Below are positions 35,256 through 44,868 of a stretch of 64,000 nt of DNA, in pieces (the stretch's first letter is position 1; each line of letters begins with the position of its first letter). The stretch covers positions 51,587-115,586 of the forward strand of contig JAVHLK010000003.1 of assembly GCA_031082285.1 (NCBI GenBank), read 5' to 3'. The notes under the pieces were generated by a model. That model saw only the letters and a program-made list of their open reading frames with translations. It was not told the DNA's origin and searched no databases. The position numbers and the translations under genes were made by a program. Origin of the DNA: Desulfomonilaceae bacterium (lineage in GTDB: Bacteria; Desulfobacterota; Desulfomonilia; Desulfomonilales; Desulfomonilaceae).

Positions 35256-35923
35256 CCTGCCTGGAGGAAATCAGGCCGTCAGCCGTTCTCGTCTGCCGTC
35301 TCCTTGCAGATCGTTATCAGGTGCACGGTCCAGATCGCCGGCAGGCGTCTTGGAGCATTCCTTCGGAACAAGCCGCGAGCCCCGTGCGGCATGGAAAGAT
35401 CCAGCCATTACCTCCGTTGGGGCTTACCGTGGGCTACGTTTCCACGGCTCGACTCGACGACGCGCTTTCGCAGGACCGCGGTTAAGTCCCATGGTAAAGC
35501 AATGCGTATCGAGGACGCCGCCCGGAGCCATTTCCGCTCCGATGAACCCATGTCAACCGATGAGGTCGTATGGTCCTCATGTGCCTGCCTGCGAGATGCC
35601 GGCGCTGGTTTACCTGGACAACCTACTTTCTCACAATCACTATATCACACGCAAACCGCTGAAATCAACTATATTTGGCACACCAAAAGGCTGTTCGAGC
35701 CGTTGAAACAATCGTTTCGGGTGGGCCGCTTCGGCAACATCAAGCCCAGTCCTTGCAACCACGCACGCTTGAGTCAGACCTCGTGCGCCCCATCGGATCC
35801 CGGCCGGCTGAACCCAACTTCCGGAGTCCGCCAAAGAAAATAATCCGGCGTCCATGATTCGTTGAGCTCTCCCAGGCATGATGGTCGAGAGAGTAAAGCG
35901 GGCGGGCACATTCAAAAAAGAAA
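35256..35923. other. Divergent intergenic region between chemosensory and trp operons
   Basis: About 670 bp. Open frames on either strand (longest about 180 codons on the plus strand) show no family resemblance and no good ribosome site. No RNA gene seen. It must hold the promoter of the chemosensory operon; the trp promoter is at its right end. Confidence 0.6.
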
Positions 35924-35952
35924 TTGACAGCACGAACGCTTGTCGTTATGAT
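35924..35952 (+). promoter_or_regulatory. Sigma-70 promoter of the trp operon
   Basis: TTGACA at 35924-35929 and TATGAT at 35947-35952, separated by exactly 17 bp. Transcription should begin near 35959, 18 bases before the leader peptide start, as expected for an attenuated biosynthetic operon. No obvious TrpR-type palindrome overlaps it. Confidence 0.82.
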
Positions 35953-35976
35953 TGGTCCGGCAGGTGGAAAAATCCC

Positions 35977-36066
35977 ATGACTCAGAGCAACAGCCTTAAC
36001 AACTGGTGGTGGTGCTGGAGAATCAAACCCGGGAGGTCTGCCTGTGCCGTGACGTTGAACGCGTAG
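35977..36066 (+). CDS. trpL: trp operon leader peptide
   Basis: 29 codons, too short for routine ORF lists. The peptide starts MTQSNSLNNWWWCWRIKPGR; four of residues 10-14 are Trp (codons 36004-36012 and 36016-36018), broken by one Cys. A purine-rich AGGTGGA precedes the ATG. Shortage of charged tRNA-Trp would stall the ribosome on these codons, let the antiterminator (36036-36046 with 36101-36111) form and permit reading into trpE. Confidence 0.9.
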   Translation: MTQSNSLNNWWWCWRIKPGRSACAVTLNA

Positions 36067-36111
36067 AATACTAAGACAAGCAAACGAACAAAGCAAAGGC
36101 CATGGGCGGAC
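36036..36111 (+). promoter_or_regulatory. Antiterminator pairing of the trp attenuator
   Basis: GTCTGCCTGTG (36036-36046) can pair with CATGGGCGGAC (36101-36111) over 11 continuous bases including G-U pairs. The second segment overlaps the 5' arm of the terminator, so the two structures exclude each other. The first segment lies 17-27 bases after the last Trp codon, where a ribosome stalled at the Trp codons leaves it free. Confidence 0.65.
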
Positions 36112-36127
36112 AGCCCATGGCCTTTTT
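36095..36127 (+). terminator. trp attenuator terminator
   Basis: AAAGGCCATGGGC (36095-36107) pairs perfectly with GCCCATGGCCTTT (36113-36125), loop GGACA, T-run 36123-36127. It lies 29 bases after the leader stop codon and 75 bases before trpE. Confidence 0.92.
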
Positions 36128-36201
36128 GCGTGTACGGTCTGTGGAATAGACGGATCGGCAGATTAAATCGTCTCGTAGCTAAAGGAAAGGCGGCGCCGGC
36201 C

Positions 36202-37692
36202 ATGATCGCACCAAGTCTTGTTGAGTTTGAGGAACTGTGTCGGACGAACAATTTAGTCCCGCTCTTCATGGAGATACCGGGTGACCTGGATACCCCGCTC
36301 TCGGCATTCCTTAAGGTGGATGACGGGCGGAACTCGTTCCTCCTGGAGAGCGTGGAGGGCGGTGAACGCTGGGCTCGATACTCCCTGCTGGGTTCCGAAC
36401 CGAGAATGGTGGTCCATTGGAAGGGAGACCGGGCCGAAGTCTCCACCAATGACGCATCGCACATCATCAGTGGTGTTTCGGATCCAACCGCACTTATCAA
36501 GCACATGATGAGCCGATACAGGCCGGCCGCGGTACCGGGCCTGCCAAAGTTTTTCGGCGGAGCGGTGGGGTTCCTCTCGTACGACGTGGTGAGAAGATTC
36601 GAGAGATTGCCTGATTTGGGGAAGCCCGACCCGGGATTCCATGACGCGGTCTTTCTTCTCACCCGGGACATGGTGATTTTCGACAATCTGTCCCACAAGA
36701 TCATGCTCATCACCACGGTCTCTCCCGATGATTTCTCATCAGTGAAGCAGGCTTACGAGGAAGGACGAGTCAGGTTGAGGAGCCTGGAAGAGCGGATGAG
36801 GCTTTCGCCCGCCCGTCCCCCGTCTCTCTGCATACCATCGGAACCTGTTGAATTCTCATCGAACATGTCCGCCGGTCAATTCGAGGCAATGGTTCGTGAG
36901 GCCAAGGAATTCATCAGGGCCGGAGACGTAATTCAGGTGGTTCTTTCCCAGCGGTTCAACGCAACCCTCGTTGCCGACCCGCTTGACGTGTACCGCGGAC
37001 TCCGGATGATCAATCCATCGCCATACATGTTCTTCTTGCGCGTGGGAGACGAGGTGCTGGCCGGTTCCTCGCCCGAAGTAATGGTTCGCTTGAGAAACGG
37101 CGAAGCGGTAGTGAGACCCATCGCGGGAACCAGGGCTCGAGGAACGAATCAAGCGCAGGACGAAGAATTGGAGAGAGAACTCTTGGCGGACGAAAAGGAG
37201 TCCGCTGAGCATGTAATGCTGGTAGACCTTGCTCGCAATGATTTGGGGAGAATAGCCGAGCCGGGAAGCGTGACGGTGGACGCGTTCAAGACGGTGGAGA
37301 GATACTCCCACGTGATGCACATGGTGAGCAATGTGCGAGCGAAACCTTCCGACAAGCACGACGCTTTTGACATCCTCAGAGCCACGTTTCCGGCCGGAAC
37401 ACTCACCGGCGCTCCCAAGATACGAGCCATGGAAATCATCGAACGACTCGAACCGGAACATCGGGGACCCTACGGAGGCTGCGTCGGTTACTTTGCGTAC
37501 ACGGGTTCGATGGACATGTGCATCACCATTCGAACGGTGACGATGAAGGGAAACCAAGCGTTTTTCCAGGCCGGAGCAGGGATCGTTGCCGATTCAATTC
37601 CCGAACGTGAATACGAAGAGACCATGAGGAAGGCCGAAGCCATGAGAAAAGCCCTGGCATTGGCCGGGAGCTTTGGAAGGAGGTCGTTATGA
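36202..37692 (+). CDS. trpE: Anthranilate synthase component I
   Basis: 496 residues. Converts chorismate to anthranilate with ammonia from TrpG. The Trp feedback site motif LLES (SFLLESVEGGERWARYS) is near residue 50; the chorismate-binding core carries AGDVIQVVLSQRF, PSPYMFFLR, PIAGTRARG, HVMLVDLARNDLGR and FPAGTLTGAPKIRAMEII. ATG 36202 fits the family N-terminus; the open frame from 36130 would start inside the attenuator region. Ends in an ATGA overlap with trpG. Controlled by the leader attenuator. Confidence 0.97.
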   Translation: MIAPSLVEFEELCRTNNLVPLFMEIPGDLDTPLSAFLKVDDGRNSFLLESVEGGERWARYSLLGSEPRMVVHWKGDRAEVSTNDASHIISGVSDPTALIKHMMSRYRPAAVPGLPKFFGGAVGFLSYDVVRRFERLPDLGKPDPGFHDAVFLLTRDMVIFDNLSHKIMLITTVSPDDFSSVKQAYEEGRVRLRSLEERMRLSPARPPSLCIPSEPVEFSSNMSAGQFEAMVREAKEFIRAGDVIQVVLSQRFNATLVADPLDVYRGLRMINPSPYMFFLRVGDEVLAGSSPEVMVRLRNGEAVVRPIAGTRARGTNQAQDEELERELLADEKESAEHVMLVDLARNDLGRIAEPGSVTVDAFKTVERYSHVMHMVSNVRAKPSDKHDAFDILRATFPAGTLTGAPKIRAMEIIERLEPEHRGPYGGCVGYFAYTGSMDMCITIRTVTMKGNQAFFQAGAGIVADSIPEREYEETMRKAEAMRKALALAGSFGRRSL

Positions 37693-38336
37693 TCGTCGTC
37701 ATCGACAACTATGACTCGTTCACTTTTAATCTTGTGCAGTACCTTCAAGAGCTTAATGTTGACGTGACGGTGTACCGGAACGACTGCATCACCGTGGAGG
37801 AACTCGCGAATCTCATTCCCTATGGAGTGGTCATCTCTCCCGGACCGGGAGGGCCGGCGGACGCGGGGATTTCAATTGAGGTCATTGAAAAGTTGGGCGA
37901 CCGGATCCCCATACTCGGGGTCTGTCTGGGCCACCAGGCGATAGGCGCGGCATTCGGGGGACGCGTGGTGAGAGCCGAGAGACTCATGCACGGTAAGACC
38001 TCACGGATCTTCGCCCAGGGCAACGCTCTGTTTTCGCGAATGGGAATACCGTTTGAGGCGTGCCGATATCACAGTTTGATCGTCGAACGCGAGACGCTCC
38101 CCGATTGCCTTGAAATTATTGCCTACACCGACCGGAACGAGATCATGGGACTGAGACATCGTGAAAAGCCCATCTATGGGGTTCAGTTCCATCCTGAGTC
38201 CATTCTCACGCCGGAAGGTAAACGCATCCTTCAGAACTTCCTGGACATTGCGGGCCGGTTTCTCATCAAGACCCGGCCGCCGATTGTCCGTCAACGGGCG
38301 CCGGCGTGCCCTCACGAGGAAGTAATGGCGGGCTGA
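37689..38336 (+). CDS. trpG: Anthranilate synthase component II (glutamine amidotransferase)
   Basis: 215 residues of class I amidotransferase type: VVIDNYDSFTFNLVQYLQEL, GVVISPGPGGPADAG, the nucleophile in GVCLGHQAIGAAFGG, and the His/Glu of QFHPESILTP. Supplies ammonia to TrpE. Four-base overlap with trpE suggests translational coupling. A C-terminal extension of about 20 residues (TRPPIVRQRAPACPHEE) goes beyond the usual end. No fusion to trpD. Confidence 0.96.
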   Translation: MIVVIDNYDSFTFNLVQYLQELNVDVTVYRNDCITVEELANLIPYGVVISPGPGGPADAGISIEVIEKLGDRIPILGVCLGHQAIGAAFGGRVVRAERLMHGKTSRIFAQGNALFSRMGIPFEACRYHSLIVERETLPDCLEIIAYTDRNEIMGLRHREKPIYGVQFHPESILTPEGKRILQNFLDIAGRFLIKTRPPIVRQRAPACPHEEVMAG

Positions 38337-38398
38337 GTCGGGTTCTTCGATGACATCCATATATTGAATGAACGGAAGTACGCAGAAGGAGAGAGGCA

Positions 38399-38542
38399 AT
38401 GCAACATCAAGACGCGAAAACCGTGTTCGCAGCCTGGGTAGATTATAGAGAAAAACCCCAAGTAGAAGTTGATTTCACGGGACGTTCGATCCCGGCAGCC
38501 TTCACAGGTGCCGCAGCACAATCAGAAGAGGCGCGGCCGTGA
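38399..38542 (+). CDS. Candidate 47-residue small protein between trpG and trpD
   Basis: ATG 38399 is preceded by AAGGAGAGAGGC and opens 47 codons (MQHQDAKTVFAAWVDYREKP at the N-terminus, ending QSEEARP). It fills most of the 228-bp gap in an otherwise tightly packed operon and stops 22 bp before the trpD start. No family recognised and no membrane segment. Could be a small protein, a translation-coupling leader or chance. Confidence 0.35.
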   Translation: MQHQDAKTVFAAWVDYREKPQVEVDFTGRSIPAAFTGAAAQSEEARP

Positions 38543-38564
38543 CGGCCGAGCCGGGGAGGTCGAA

Positions 38565-39584
38565 ATGCTCAGACACGCAATACAAAAAGCAACGGACGGC
38601 AAGGATTTGACCGCTGATGAGATGGAAGCAGCGATGGAAGAAATCATGGATGGGAAAGCCACGTCCGCGCAAATCGGCTCATTCCTGACCGCGTTGAAGA
38701 TGAAGGGGGAGACCGTGGACGAGATAACCGGCGCGGCCAATGTGATGCGGCGCAAGGCTATTCCTGTTCACGTTGACGACAACGGCACGCCGTTGCTGGA
38801 CACGGCGGGCACCGGGGGCGACGGTTCCGGGACCTTCAACATATCCACCACGTCGGCTTTCATATTGGCCGGCGCCGGCGTTCGAGTGGCAAAACACGGG
38901 AATCGTTCGGTATCCAGTTCGTGCGGGAGCGCGGATGTTCTACAGGCGTTGGGAGCCGACCTTGACCGTACTCCCGAAGACGTGGCGTGCTGCATCAATA
39001 AGACGGGTTTCGGGTTCCTTTTCGCTCCGATGCATCACATTGCGATGAAGCATGCGGCCGGTCCGCGAAAGGAAATGGGCATTCGTACCGTCTTCAACCT
39101 TCTTGGTCCGCTCACCAATCCCGCCTTGGCATCGTATCAGCTTCTCGGGGTATACGATCCGGACTTGACGGAGCCGCTGGCGCATGCCCTCAACGGCCTG
39201 GGAACTCGTTGCGCGATGGTTGTGCATGGACTGGACGGGCTTGACGAGGTGTCCGTTTCGGCACCCACCAAGGTATCCCACTTGAAGGACGGCACCGTTG
39301 TCACGACCACGATGGACCCGCGGCGGATCGGTATCGATCTGTGCGATCGAAGCGAAATCAGAGGCGGAACCGCGGAAGAAAACGCCGTACACCTCAGGGC
39401 GGTGCTGGATGGGGAGCAAGGTCCGAGAAGGATTGTCTCGTTGCTCAACGCCGCGGCAGCCCTGGTTGTTACGGGATCCGTGGAAGACCTTTCCGAAGGA
39501 ATGGTGCTCGCGGCGCAGTCCGTGGATTCGGGTGCCGCCCGGAGCAAGCTCGACGAATACCTTGGATTCAAGGAGACCTCGTGA
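38565..39584 (+). CDS. trpD: Anthranilate phosphoribosyltransferase
   Basis: 339 residues. Transfers phosphoribose from PRPP to anthranilate. Signature blocks: DTAGTGGDGSGTFNISTTSA, VAKHGNRSVSSSCGSADVLQ and FAPMHHIAMKHAAGPRKEMG, then RTVFNLLGPLTNPA. GGGGAGGT lies just before ATG 38565. The frame open from 38469 has no homology before this point. GTGA overlap with trpC. Confidence 0.97.
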   Translation: MLRHAIQKATDGKDLTADEMEAAMEEIMDGKATSAQIGSFLTALKMKGETVDEITGAANVMRRKAIPVHVDDNGTPLLDTAGTGGDGSGTFNISTTSAFILAGAGVRVAKHGNRSVSSSCGSADVLQALGADLDRTPEDVACCINKTGFGFLFAPMHHIAMKHAAGPRKEMGIRTVFNLLGPLTNPALASYQLLGVYDPDLTEPLAHALNGLGTRCAMVVHGLDGLDEVSVSAPTKVSHLKDGTVVTTTMDPRRIGIDLCDRSEIRGGTAEENAVHLRAVLDGEQGPRRIVSLLNAAAALVVTGSVEDLSEGMVLAAQSVDSGAARSKLDEYLGFKETS

Positions 39585-40363
39585 GCACAATTCTGAACAA
39601 AATCATTGAGGTTCGCACCCGGCGATTGATGGAGGAAAAGAGGCGGGCCGGTCTGGAGGCATTGGAGGAGGCCGCGAGGCTGAAGTCGCCCCCTCGGGGG
39701 TTTGTCGATGCGTTTGAACGCTCAAGGCCGTGCATCATTGCAGAAGTGAAGAAAGCTTCTCCGTCGCGTGGGGTGATCAGGGAGGACCTCGATGTCGGAG
39801 TATTGGCCTCGGCATACGAGGCGGGCGGTGCGGGCGCGATTTCCGTCCTGACCGAAGGTGACTATTTCCGGGGATCCATTTCAGATCTCGCGGAGGTGAG
39901 GAACAGGGTTTCTCTCCCTTGTCTTCGCAAGGACTTCATCACCGATCCGTATCAGATCGTGGAAGCGCGGGCCGCGGGCGCAGACTCCTTTCTGCTCATA
40001 GCCGGCCTCCTGGACGTGGGAGCGCTGCTGTCGCTGCTTGATATGGGAAGACAATGGGGTATGGAACCTCTTGTCGAGGTGCACGACGGATTCGAACTGC
40101 ACCGGGCCCTTCAGACCGACGCCCGGATCATCGGGATCAACAATCGTGATCTGGAAACATTCAACGTCGATATAGATACGACCCTTCGCTTGATGAAACA
40201 GGTCCCGTCGGATCGGATTACGGTTTCGGAAAGCGGTATCCGCAGCCGGGAGGACGTGCTCCGGTTGACCGAGGCCGGCGCCCGCGGCTTTCTCATCGGG
40301 GAAACGCTGGTGAGGTCAGCCGATCCGGCCGCAAAAATACGGGAGTTGCTGAGTGGATTCTAG
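39581..40363 (+). CDS. trpC: Indole-3-glycerol-phosphate synthase
   Basis: 260 residues, TIM barrel. IIAEVKKASPSRGVIREDLD, ISVLTEGDYFRGS, LRKDFITDPYQIVEARAAGA, IGINNRDLETFNVD and VSESGIRSREDV are the catalytic and phosphate-binding loops. Starts at GTG 39581, overlapping the trpD stop by four bases; the longer open frame (from 39341) lies inside trpD and is a shadow. Not fused to trpF, which overlaps its end. Confidence 0.97.
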   Translation: MSTILNKIIEVRTRRLMEEKRRAGLEALEEAARLKSPPRGFVDAFERSRPCIIAEVKKASPSRGVIREDLDVGVLASAYEAGGAGAISVLTEGDYFRGSISDLAEVRNRVSLPCLRKDFITDPYQIVEARAAGADSFLLIAGLLDVGALLSLLDMGRQWGMEPLVEVHDGFELHRALQTDARIIGINNRDLETFNVDIDTTLRLMKQVPSDRITVSESGIRSREDVLRLTEAGARGFLIGETLVRSADPAAKIRELLSGF

Positions 40364-41012
40364 TGCATGTCCTATTCGTATAAAGATTTGCGGCATTACA
40401 CGGAAACAGGATGCCCGTGCCGCGGTGAAGGCCGGAGCGCATGCGTTGGGATTTGTCTTCTACCCATCGAGCCCCCGGTATATCCACCCGGCCGACGCGG
40501 CGGAGATAATCGCCGGTCTTCCTCCGTTCGTTTCCGCGGTGGGAGTATTCGTGAACCGTGACAGGAGCGGGGTGCACAAGGATGCTCTTCAGTCCGGGAT
40601 CCATGTGATTCAACTCCACGGCGACGAGACGGCGGAAGAGAGTATGGGCTACGGCCGCCCCGTGATCAAGGCATTTCGGTTCAGCCCAGTTGGGCCGCTT
40701 CCCGACCTGCTGAGTTTTCCGTCCGCAGGCTGCCTCTTGGATACGGGGATGCCGGGCCGGTGGGGTGGAACCGGGGTTCCGTCGGACTGGCACCGGTTGA
40801 GGGATCTTCTGGATGCAGGCCCCGATTCCGTCAGATCGCGTCTTATCCTTGCGGGCGGGCTTCGATCTGACAACGTGGGAAGGGCCATAGGTCTGGTAAG
40901 ACCGTATGCGGTCGATGTTTCATCCGGAGTGGAAACGGCTCCGGGAGAGAAAAGTGAAGAAATGATCAAGGAGTTCATACATGCAGTTCACAACGCAGGT
41001 CGAGCGGAATAG
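40353..41012 (+). CDS. trpF: Phosphoribosylanthranilate isomerase
   Basis: 219 residues. [20 protein letters not shown] and [16 protein letters not shown] are the family opening (catalytic Cys in KICGIT), and [35 protein letters not shown] the phosphate-binding end. Starts at GTG 40353 inside the last 11 bases of trpC and overlaps trpB by 32 bases, so translation is probably coupled. Confidence 0.96.
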   Translation: MDSSACPIRIKICGITRKQDARAAVKAGAHALGFVFYPSSPRYIHPADAAEIIAGLPPFVSAVGVFVNRDRSGVHKDALQSGIHVIQLHGDETAEESMGYGRPVIKAFRFSPVGPLPDLLSFPSAGCLLDTGMPGRWGGTGVPSDWHRLRDLLDAGPDSVRSRLILAGGLRSDNVGRAIGLVRPYAVDVSSGVETAPGEKSEEMIKEFIHAVHNAGRAE

Positions 41013-42183
41013 CCGGCCTGACTCACGCGGGTATTACGGGGAGTTCGGGGGTCGCTTTGTGTCCGAGACCCTGATTACACCTCTGCTGGAGCTCGAAGAA
41101 GCTTTTTGCAAAGCCATGGGCTCATCACGATTCCGGACTGACTTGGGGCGACTACTCGGCACGTACGCGGGACGGCCGACCCCGTTGTTCCACGCGGTTC
41201 GATTCTCCGCGAAAGCCGGCTCACGGGTTTACCTCAAGAGGGAAGACCTTCTCCACACGGGTGCCCACAAAATAAACAATACGTTGGGTCAGGCTCTGTT
41301 GGCTAAGTTCATGGGTAAAGGCAAGGTCATTGCCGAGACCGGCGCGGGACAACACGGAGTGGCAACAGCCGCGGCGGCAGCCCTCTTGGGGCTCGAATGC
41401 AGGATCTTCATGGGTGAAGAAGACATGAGGAGGCAGGCTCCCAATGTCTTTCGCATGAAACTCATGGGCGCGGAAATCACGCCGGTGACCTCGGGAACCG
41501 CAACGTTGAAGGACGCAATGAGTGAGGCTATGCGTCACTGGGCCACGTACATCGAGGACACGTTCTATGTCATCGGTTCTGTCGCCGGACCGCACCCGTA
41601 TCCCTGCATGGTGGCGAAATTTCAGGAGGTGATCGGGCGAGAGACACGCGCGCAAATCCTGGACGCCGAGGGGAGACTGCCCTCAAAGGTGATTGCCTGT
41701 GTGGGAGGAGGAAGCAACGCCGCCGGCATCTTTCGAGGATTTCTGGACGACGCGGGCGTCGAGCTCGTCGGGGTTGAGGCCGGCGGCCTGGGCATCGACA
41801 CGGACAAGCATGGAGCGACCCTCTGTGCGGGGGCGCCGGGCGTGTTCCACGGATCCCGCTCGTTTGTGCTTCAGGACGAGGACGGCCAAGTGAAGGAAGC
41901 TCACTCCATTTCCGCGGGACTCGACTATCCAGGAGTGGGGCCGGAACATTCTTTCTTTAAAAGCACGGGTCGCGTCCGCTACCTGCCGATCAATGACGAT
42001 GAGGCGCTGGACGCGTTCGAGGTTCTTTGCCGCACCGAGGGCATCATCCCGGCCCTTGAATCGTCCCACGCGCTCGCGTGCGCACTCAAAGAAGCGCGAC
42101 AGACGGCCCGCGACGCAATCTGCATCGTGAATCTTTCCGGCCGTGGGGACAAGGACATGCCCATCATCGAGAAGGTAATGTGA
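40981..42183 (+). CDS. trpB: Tryptophan synthase beta chain
   Basis: 400 residues, PLP enzyme joining indole and serine. [20 protein letters not shown] at the start, PLP lysine in [40 protein letters not shown], the phosphate loop [10 protein letters not shown] and the C-terminal [12 protein letters not shown]. This is the TrpB1 type that pairs with TrpA. Overlaps trpF by 32 bases and ends at TGA 42183, next to trpA. Confidence 0.97.
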   Translation: MQFTTQVERNSRPDSRGYYGEFGGRFVSETLITPLLELEEAFCKAMGSSRFRTDLGRLLGTYAGRPTPLFHAVRFSAKAGSRVYLKREDLLHTGAHKINNTLGQALLAKFMGKGKVIAETGAGQHGVATAAAAALLGLECRIFMGEEDMRRQAPNVFRMKLMGAEITPVTSGTATLKDAMSEAMRHWATYIEDTFYVIGSVAGPHPYPCMVAKFQEVIGRETRAQILDAEGRLPSKVIACVGGGSNAAGIFRGFLDDAGVELVGVEAGGLGIDTDKHGATLCAGAPGVFHGSRSFVLQDEDGQVKEAHSISAGLDYPGVGPEHSFFKSTGRVRYLPINDDEALDAFEVLCRTEGIIPALESSHALACALKEARQTARDAICIVNLSGRGDKDMPIIEKVM

Positions 42184-42194
42184 AAGGTATCACA

Positions 42195-42992
42195 ATGGAA
42201 CGTATACTTCGCACGTATAAGCAACTCAAACAGAGCAACGAAACCGGTTTTATTCCCTTTTCCGTAGCGGGCTTCCCGGACTGCGGGCGGTCTCTCAAGG
42301 TGTTTCACAAGCTCGTCGAGGCCGGGGGGGACATCCTGGAATTCGGGTATCCGTTCTCCGATCCGGTGGCCGACGGTCCCGTGATCCAGAAAGCCGCCGC
42401 GCAAGCCATCCGGAATGGAATCACCATGGATCGGGCCTTGGATATGATCGGCGAGATTCGAGCCGTGAGCAACATCCCCATTATCTTCTTCAGTTACTTC
42501 AATCCGATCCATCGCTACGGCAGGCAGCGATTTGTAGACAGGGCCAAGGACTGCGGAATCGACGGCGTCCTCATCGTGGACCTTCCTTTGGAGGAGGCTC
42601 CTTGGCTGAAGCCCATGACCGACCGTGCCGGCCTGGCATGGATTTTCCTGGCAACACCCACCACGCCTCAGGAGAGAATTACGGCAATGAGCCGACAGGG
42701 CTCGGGATTCCTCTACTATGTGTCGGTTACGGGTGTTACCGGCTCGAGAACCAAGTTGCCCGAGGACCTGACATCGAAGTGCAGCGCAATTCGAGACCTG
42801 ATCGCCCTCCCCCTGGCCGTAGGCTTTGGCGTTTCAGGTGCGGAACAGGCGTCCCAGCTCGGACCCCACGTCGATTCAGTGGTCGTGGGGAGCGCAATCG
42901 TATCGCGTGTGCAGCGGGGAGACACGCTGGATGAATTAGGCGCTTGGCTGGCCGGTATCAAAGGCGCTCTCAGAAACGGGCGAACTGGGTGA
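42195..42992 (+). CDS. trpA: Tryptophan synthase alpha chain
   Basis: 265 residues. Cleaves indole-3-glycerol phosphate and channels indole to TrpB. FIPFSVAGFPDCGRSLKVF, the catalytic Glu/Asp block LEFGYPFSDPVADGPVIQKA, and VTGVTGSRTKLPEDL are present. ATG 42195 has AAAGG at good spacing; GTG 42180, overlapping the trpB stop, is a possible alternative adding five residues. Last gene of the operon; the 403-bp gap that follows holds a palindromic repeat (43199) and no gene. Confidence 0.96.
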   Translation: MERILRTYKQLKQSNETGFIPFSVAGFPDCGRSLKVFHKLVEAGGDILEFGYPFSDPVADGPVIQKAAAQAIRNGITMDRALDMIGEIRAVSNIPIIFFSYFNPIHRYGRQRFVDRAKDCGIDGVLIVDLPLEEAPWLKPMTDRAGLAWIFLATPTTPQERITAMSRQGSGFLYYVSVTGVTGSRTKLPEDLTSKCSAIRDLIALPLAVGFGVSGAEQASQLGPHVDSVVVGSAIVSRVQRGDTLDELGAWLAGIKGALRNGRTG

Positions 42993-43198
42993 GGGTGAAT
43001 TCCGCAAGACGATTCGTTTCACGAGGCTGAACGTCAAGATCGGCGCAGTAGGAAAAAAATTCTGCAGGTCCATGGGAATGCTGAGTGCAGAATTTCGTAA
43101 ACCACCATGATTCGCGGACAGCAACTGACCATGTGAGTCCGCCCGGGCTCCGGGGCACAGATCGCGCACGCCGCGGAAAAGACAGTCATTCCCGGGCT

Positions 43199-43259
43199 GT
43201 AGGGGTCCCGCGCAGAACGCGGGATGGCCGCCCGGGTAGGCACAGGGGCCTACCCCTAC
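43199..43259. repeat. Palindromic GC-rich element between trpA and pheA
   Basis: GTAGGGGT (43199-43206) pairs with ACCCCTAC (43252-43259); inside it CCCGCG (43207-43212) pairs with CGCGGG (43218-43223). A REP-like element. It may fold in RNA and separate trp from pheA transcripts. Confidence 0.65.
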
Positions 43260-43395
43260 GGGAACGAGAACGAAAGACGAGTACTGGGGGACACTACCGG
43301 GGCTCGGCCGTCGCGTTCACTGTAGATAGTTCGTGTGAAACATAGTATGCTCGTCAACGCTGCTGCGTCATCATTTTCACACAGGCGAGCATTCC

Positions 43396-44487
43396 ATGGA
43401 CCGATCGGATATTCAGGAACTGCGTAACAGAATCGACGACATTGACCGGGAGATCCTCGATCTTCTCAACAAGCGGATGACCGTCTCCGAGCAGATCGGC
43501 GTCCTCAAGGCTCAAATCGGGCGGGACGTGATCGATACGACACGGGAGGGACAGATCCTCCGGAAACTCGTTTCCATGAATACGGGCCCGCTTCCGGAAA
43601 AGACCCTCAGGGGCATTTACCGGGAAATCTTCTCGGGATCGAGAGCCGTGCAGTCGCCCGTCACCGTGGCTTTTCTCGGACCGGAGGGAACGTACACGCA
43701 TGAAGCCGCGCTGGAAAGGTTCGGACACTCTGCATCGTACATTCCCTGCTCGAACGTCGCGGAGGTGTTCCGAGAGGTGGAACAGGCAGGGAGTCGATTC
43801 GGCGTGGTCCCGGTTGAGAACAGCATCGAGGGATCCGTACGAGCAACCCTGGACGAACTCATGGCTTCTTCCGTGGGGGCGTGCGGAGAGATTTCGCTTC
43901 AGATCAGCCACGCATTGGTAAATCGATCGGGAAAGCTTGAGGACGTCCGCAAGGTCGTGTCCCATCCCCAGGCACTTGCTCAGTGTCGGCGATGGCTGGC
44001 GGCGCGTCTCCCGGGAATTTCCCTCGAAGAGGCGTCCAGCACGGCGGTGGCGGCTGAACAGGCCATGAAAGACCCTTCGACGGCCGCGGTTGCAAACGAA
44101 AGGGTATCGGTACGGCTGGGGCTGCAAGTGGTCCGGCGGGGCATTCAAGACCGATCGGAGAACATCACGAGGTTCCTTGTCCTGGGTAGTCTCTCTCCTG
44201 ATCCGACGGGCCGCGACAAGACCTCCATCGTGTTCTGGACGGAAGATCGACCCGGCTCGCTGTTCAAGATACTTGAGAAATTTGCCGCTTATGAACTGAA
44301 TCTCTCCAGGATACTCTCCAGACCCGATCCCGGGGCCATGCCTTGGAAATATGCATTTTTCGTCGATCTCGAGGGCCACAGAGACGACCCGAAAGTGGCC
44401 AAGTGCCTCAAAGAACTCGCCACTCGCGACACTATGGTGAAAATACTCGGGTCTTTCCCGATCCATTCTCTGCCGTCACGAGAATAG
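43396..44487 (+). CDS. pheA: Bifunctional chorismate mutase / prephenate dehydratase
   Basis: 363 residues. N-terminal AroQ-type chorismate mutase (1-85; RNRIDDIDREILDLLNKRM), prephenate dehydratase (about 95-275; FLGPEGTYTHEAALERFG, PVENSIEGSV, SSTAVAAEQA, ENITRFLVLG with the catalytic Thr) and a C-terminal ACT domain for Phe feedback (DRPGSLFKILEKFA; ESRP-like site here LSRILSRPDP). Diverts chorismate to phenylpyruvate, competing with trpE. Not tightly linked to trpA; the ribosome site is weak (AGGCGAG). Confidence 0.96.
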   Translation: MDRSDIQELRNRIDDIDREILDLLNKRMTVSEQIGVLKAQIGRDVIDTTREGQILRKLVSMNTGPLPEKTLRGIYREIFSGSRAVQSPVTVAFLGPEGTYTHEAALERFGHSASYIPCSNVAEVFREVEQAGSRFGVVPVENSIEGSVRATLDELMASSVGACGEISLQISHALVNRSGKLEDVRKVVSHPQALAQCRRWLAARLPGISLEEASSTAVAAEQAMKDPSTAAVANERVSVRLGLQVVRRGIQDRSENITRFLVLGSLSPDPTGRDKTSIVFWTEDRPGSLFKILEKFAAYELNLSRILSRPDPGAMPWKYAFFVDLEGHRDDPKVAKCLKELATRDTMVKILGSFPIHSLPSRE

Positions 44488-44868
44488 CACGACCGGCATT
44501 CCGAGGTATCCGCACGTAACGATGCGGTGCTGCGAGGCGGAGCTACGTTCGTCGGAGAGTTCGTTCCAGGTGAAATGAAGCAATCTCGCGAACGGAAGAG
44601 GAGATTGCCGTGTCGGTCCGCTTCTCCCGTTAACAGGCTCGATTCGACGGGCCGTCCTTGACTGAATGGATCATCCGCACTGTGGTGCGCTCGGTCCTAG
44701 GTCTCCGCCGCAGGGAGGCAACGCGGAGTGACGTCAACCATGCCCCTTAGGAATGCACCTTTATCCGTGCAACCCACCCGGCGCCGGCGGCAATCGAGTT
44801 GACTTGAACGATCGCGGAAAGCTAAACTTATTCGCACAGCGTACATCAAACCAGTCATGAGGAGCCTC

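Noticed and set aside
35304..35843. 179-codon open frame before the trp promoter
   Set aside because: No homology, no ribosome site, unusual composition (many Arg, Ser and Thr); treated as non-coding.
38470..38510. GTTCGATCCC, like a tRNA T-loop
   Set aside because: No matching acceptor, D or anticodon stems upstream or downstream, and it lies within the candidate small frame.
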